Of a stretch of DNA of 64,000 nt, positions 60,948-64,000 are shown piece by piece. The translations under genes and the position numbers were made by a program. Every line of letters starts with the position of its first letter. Positions within the stretch are counted from its first letter, which is position 1. Source of the DNA: an uncultured Lachnospiraceae bacterium (lineage in GTDB: Bacteria; Bacillota; Clostridia; Lachnospirales; Lachnospiraceae). Below the pieces are notes generated by a model. The model was not told the DNA's origin. It ran no database searches and was given only the letters and a program-made list of their open reading frames with translations. The stretch spans positions 62,001-126,000 of the forward strand of contig CAMEJJ010000004.1 in the NCBI GenBank assembly GCA_945919795.1. Direction: 5' to 3'.

Positions 60948-61664
60948 CTATTCCTCACACATATAGAGATTCATACTCATTGTCACAGTACAATCCGTAC
61001 TCACCTCATAGGTTCCATCTTCTGCAAAAGATATACTGTTTTCTTCATCCCAATTATAACTAAGAAGATGCAGTTTTTGTTCCGATAAAGACAAATCGTC
61101 AATCATTCTTTGAATATTTGCCTTATCTCCTCCCACTCGAATGGTCACTCCTACTTCATATATTCCTGTTGTAACGTCTTCATCAAAAACAAGCATCTCA
61201 CTCATAGAATCTTCTTTCTCAACATCCTCCACAGTATCTTCCTGCGTATCCGAATACTCTTCCGTTTCCTCTGTCAGCGCTTTTTCTGAAAATTGATACG
61301 GTTCGTTTTTTGCCTCTTCCTGCGGCATGTTGATACTCAAATCATATGCATATAACTGATAATCCAAAATCAGTCCGGTCATATATTTGTCTACCTGCGC
61401 ACTACTCATAACAGGGAAAAAGCTTTCCTTTAACGTAGCCATATCAGCCTCAATCTGATCATTATCTGCTGAATATAAAGGCGCTTGAGCTACTTTTAAT
61501 ATGTTCTCATCCATAAGAACCTGTTCATCTTCAATCTGTTCCTGAATAGAAAAAATATTGGAAACAACCGGATAAATGCCCCAATATCCTCCTGCTACCA
61601 AAATAACAAAGATGGCCAGAAAAACAATTAGCTTTTTATCCTTTTCCGTCATTTGCATCTGCAT
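60948..61664 (-). CDS. PilO-like type IV pilus inner-membrane protein
   Basis: 238-aa protein with one N-terminal membrane segment (about 12-30), a coiled-coil-like stretch (35-80), a very acidic middle (about 130-155) and a C-terminal ferredoxin-like domain. Order in the operon between PilN and PilB parts suggests the PilO role of linking the platform; sequence similarity alone is weak. A GGGGGGAG site is 5 nt before the ATG. Confidence 0.7.
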   Translation of the reverse strand: MQMQMTEKDKKLIVFLAIFVILVAGGYWGIYPVVSNIFSIQEQIEDEQVLMDENILKVAQAPLYSADNDQIEADMATLKESFFPVMSSAQVDKYMTGLILDYQLYAYDLSINMPQEEAKNEPYQFSEKALTEETEEYSDTQEDTVEDVEKEDSMSEMLVFDEDVTTGIYEVGVTIRVGGDKANIQRMIDDLSLSEQKLHLLSYNWDEENSISFAEDGTYEVSTDCTVTMSMNLYMCEE

Positions 61665-61676
61665 TGCTTCTCCCCC

Positions 61677-63134
61677 CTATCTTCCTGCTGATTCTGCCAA
61701 TGTACAGGTAACATGAATATCCCAGTTTTGTGTTGTCTCATTAAATGCATATCCGGTATAATCAACTTTATTAAAAATATCCTGTTGATTTAATTCTGCA
61801 ATAAAACAATTAATATTATCAACCGTATCCGAAGAAGCGGTCATCTGAATCGTTCCCTGTTGTGCGTCAAAAGCATCAAACGATACAGAAGCATAGCCTC
61901 TGGCACAATCTTCAATCTTCTCCATAATATTACTATCGCAGACCGGATAAGTCTGAAGATTTTCATCGATATTTTTTATAGCTTGATATTGAGCATTCAG
62001 ATAGTCGTTTCGAACTTTCATCATATCAAATTCCGCAACACCGGTAATTACCTCGGGGCTATTATTATAATCTTCTAACTGTTTCAATTCCGTTTTCCGA
62101 ATCAATAAAATAGTAAAAGTAATTGCAAATAAAAGAATCATAACAGCTGCTGAGATGGCAATGGGAAGCACGTTTATTCCCAGCTTCTCTTTTTCTGATT
62201 TCTTTTTCTTTGCTTCCGATGCATACTGCTTTAAAAGATCAACGTTTTTATCACCGGTAACCAAACCACTTGCAGGTCTTAAACACTTCTGAACATCCGC
62301 AATTCCTGATGCGATTAAAGCAGGCGATTCAAATAACTGAAACGGTGTTGCAATTTCCATCTGTAACGCTGCTTTTTCATACATCTGCAGATTTGATCGC
62401 TCAATTCCCGCAACAACAACACACTCCAATTTTTCTTCAATCTGGTGTGCCTGCATAAACTGAATCAGCTGACTGACAGATCTTGCCATATCCACAGCAT
62501 ATTCCTCAGAATCCAGTTCATGAAAACTTCGCGTACTATTTAAATAATAAAAGTTTCCATTAATCCAAAGGATTGTCGTTAAAATACTACCTTCCGCAAC
62601 AAGCAGTGAAAACGTCCGGCACTTCTTTCCCAACGTCATCTGTGTCAATCCAATCAGACTGCTTTCTCCTGAAACAATACTTTTTAAATGGATTCCAATT
62701 TCCTGAAAAATATCCAGATAATCCTTGATAAAATCCGTTTCAATACTTTCGGCATAGACCTTTTTTACCTTACTCTTTTGAGCAGATAAATTAAGGTAAC
62801 TAAACAAACAGTTATCACTACGACTGATATCAGCAAATTCACGGAAAATAAAATCATGCGTCTTTTTTGCATTCATTTCCGGCATTTCAATCATTTTTCC
62901 AACAAATTTACTACTGTTTAAGACTAAAATGACGTCCTTTATTGGCAGCTTATTGGCTGCCCAAAATTCTTTCATGAATTCAACAAACAGATCCTGTTCC
63001 ATAATCATACCGTTGATAATACTTCCTTCCGGTGCTTCTACGGTATAACTTTTCTCAATCACAACTTTCCGTTCGCCGGGACTTCCAATAACCACCTGAA
63101 TCTGCTGGTTGGACAGATATATTACTGTGTTCAT
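61677..63134 (-). CDS. PilM-PilN fusion-like pilus platform protein
   Basis: 485-aa protein. Residues 1-275 look like PilM, an actin-fold ATP-binding protein (MNTVIYLSNQQIQVVIG; VSGESSLIGL; VVVAGIERS). A linker rich in lysine (about 305-320), one membrane segment (323-346) and a PilN-like periplasmic region (350-485) follow. In other bacteria PilM and PilN are separate and bind each other through PilN's N-terminus. No ribosome site is adjacent to the ATG at 63134. Confidence 0.75.
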   Translation of the reverse strand: MNTVIYLSNQQIQVVIGSPGERKVVIEKSYTVEAPEGSIINGMIMEQDLFVEFMKEFWAANKLPIKDVILVLNSSKFVGKMIEMPEMNAKKTHDFIFREFADISRSDNCLFSYLNLSAQKSKVKKVYAESIETDFIKDYLDIFQEIGIHLKSIVSGESSLIGLTQMTLGKKCRTFSLLVAEGSILTTILWINGNFYYLNSTRSFHELDSEEYAVDMARSVSQLIQFMQAHQIEEKLECVVVAGIERSNLQMYEKAALQMEIATPFQLFESPALIASGIADVQKCLRPASGLVTGDKNVDLLKQYASEAKKKKSEKEKLGINVLPIAISAAVMILLFAITFTILLIRKTELKQLEDYNNSPEVITGVAEFDMMKVRNDYLNAQYQAIKNIDENLQTYPVCDSNIMEKIEDCARGYASVSFDAFDAQQGTIQMTASSDTVDNINCFIAELNQQDIFNKVDYTGYAFNETTQNWDIHVTCTLAESAGR

Positions 63135-63233
63135 ATACGATTTTTAGTAGCAGATCATCTGCCACCTTCTCCTTTCTACCCAGAACACCATGTATTCGGG
63201 GTATCTTTATAAATTGTAAAAGGGTTATTACTT
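63135..63233 (-). other. pilC-pilMN spacer with a mini reading frame
   Basis: Read on the minus strand, AAGGAG and GGTGG precede an ATG of a four-codon frame (MICY) that ends 9 nt before the pilMN start. This could couple or tune initiation of the next gene. No other feature seen. Confidence 0.35.
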
Positions 63234-64000
63234 TTAATAAGAGTTCATAATGGACTCGTAGGAACCATAAATTGGCTGGATAACCGCAATCATGATAAAA
63301 CCAACAACAACCGCCATGACTACAATCATGACCGGCTCTAAATAAGAAACCAGCTTGTTTAATGCCATATCCGAATCGAATTCCATCTGATTGGCTACCG
63401 ATACCAGCATATGGTCAAGCGTTCCGGTCTCTTCGCCTACCATTATAGAAGAAGTCAGTTTTTTGGTAAAGCCGTCTACTTTTCCGATTGCCTCACTCAA
63501 ATTGCTTCCGTTTCTCACATCGGCAACTACCTGATCAAACTGATTTTCAATATAGGTATTACCAATCGTCGTCTTGGCAATCTGCAGACAATTCATGATC
63601 GAAATACCAGAAGAATACAGACTGGCAAGCGTTCTTGCAAATCTTGCCGTATAAATAATCTTTCGAAGTTTCCCAATTAACGGCAAGTATAGTTCTGCCT
63701 TATCTTTGTATAATCGGATTTTAGGAATGGCAAAAAACAATTTCAGCGCAAGATAAATGACCGCTGCTGCCACAATCAATATATACCATCTGTTTTTCAC
63801 AAAATTGCTGATAGAAAGCAAAACCGCAGTTGCCGTCGGCAGTGTATCCATCTGGGCAAACAAATCCTGAAACTGCGGAATAACAAAGCCCATAATAACA
63901 GCAACAACCACAATAATTAAGACACATAAAATCTTAGGATAGGTCATGGAACTTTTAACCTTCTGATTTAAGCGATACTCTTTATCATAATGCTGGGAAA
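63234..64000 (-). CDS. pilC: Type IV pilus platform protein PilC/GspF (partial)
   Basis: C-terminal 254 residues of the inner-membrane platform protein; the N-terminus lies beyond the right edge. The frame is open through the edge (reading SQHYDKEYRLNQKVKSSMTYP), so an internal ATG at 63947 is not the real start. The GspF domain has membrane segments and the conserved TLASLYSSGISIMNCL and VGEETGTLDHML. It would work with PilB and the PilMN/PilO proteins. Confidence 0.93.
   Translation of the reverse strand, partial: SQHYDKEYRLNQKVKSSMTYPKILCVLIIVVVAVIMGFVIPQFQDLFAQMDTLPTATAVLLSISNFVKNRWYILIVAAAVIYLALKLFFAIPKIRLYKDKAELYLPLIGKLRKIIYTARFARTLASLYSSGISIMNCLQIAKTTIGNTYIENQFDQVVADVRNGSNLSEAIGKVDGFTKKLTSSIMVGEETGTLDHMLVSVANQMEFDSDMALNKLVSYLEPVMIVVMAVVVGFIMIAVIQPIYGSYESIMNSY

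Overview
The window is ordinary chromosome from a low-GC Gram-positive anaerobe, most likely a Lachnospiraceae member (Roseburia/Eubacterium type). This is inferred from gene content: the SCIFF peptide and its radical-SAM maturase beside SecDF, a FabK-type fatty acid synthesis operon, a DAP-type MurE, PrkC/PrpC signalling, a Clostridia-style type IV pilus locus and strong GGAGG ribosome binding sites. Nearly all genes lie on the minus strand; the exceptions are a DMT transporter, a CNNM/HlyC protein and an EAL-CBS-GGDEF protein. I saw no tRNA, rRNA, transposase, prophage or CRISPR array.

Layout by coordinate. (1) 1-9.7 kb: one long minus-strand operon murE-priA-def-fmt-rsmB-rlmN-prpC-prkC from a good promoter at 9683-9711. 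(2) 9.7-12.9 kb: a non-coding 74-bp repeat array, a small inverted-repeat element, a DMT transporter, a long structured hairpin and a PfkB-family sugar kinase. (3) 13-20.9 kb: recJ with an attenuator-like leader, a CaCA exchanger, secDF, scfB, scfA and a TIGR04086 membrane protein. (4) 20.9-30.5 kb: CNNM protein, phosphopantetheinyl transferase, glycerol-1-phosphate-dehydrogenase-like protein, aspS, hisS, a MalT-like regulator and a MarR/FabT-like regulator. (5) 30.7-40.3 kb: an 11-gene type II fatty acid operon acpP-accB-accC-accD-accA-fabH-fabK-fabK2-fabD-fabG-fabF, from a consensus promoter followed by a twice-repeated operator-like motif. (6) 40.4-42.2 kb: a c-di-GMP protein. (7) 42.6-51.6 kb: the phosphate regulon (pstSCAB, phoU, an HD protein, a Na/Pi cotransporter, a PhoB/PhoR pair) with Pho-box-like repeats. 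(8) 52-58.3 kb: a peptidase and a cation block (CPA1 antiporter, second CaCA exchanger under a yybP-ykoY manganese riboswitch, KdpE plus short KdpD, a small membrane protein). (9) 58.5-64 kb: type IV pilus genes pilC (cut by the window edge), a PilM-PilN fusion, a PilO-like protein, pilB and a pilin.

The most unusual signal is a dispersed family of roughly 240-265 bp multi-tier hairpins (11651-11904, 42338-42602, 51762-52003, plus a truncated copy at 30608-30700). Each sits directly after the stop codon of a minus-strand gene. Base changes between copies are matched on the opposite arm, and the outermost arms differ between copies yet remain self-complementary. I do not recognise this family. 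Other points worth a look are the 74-bp array upstream of murE, the riboswitch-controlled CaCA paralogue beside an uncontrolled one, the double palindrome in the acpP leader, and a 14-bp-period repeat between pstB and phoU.
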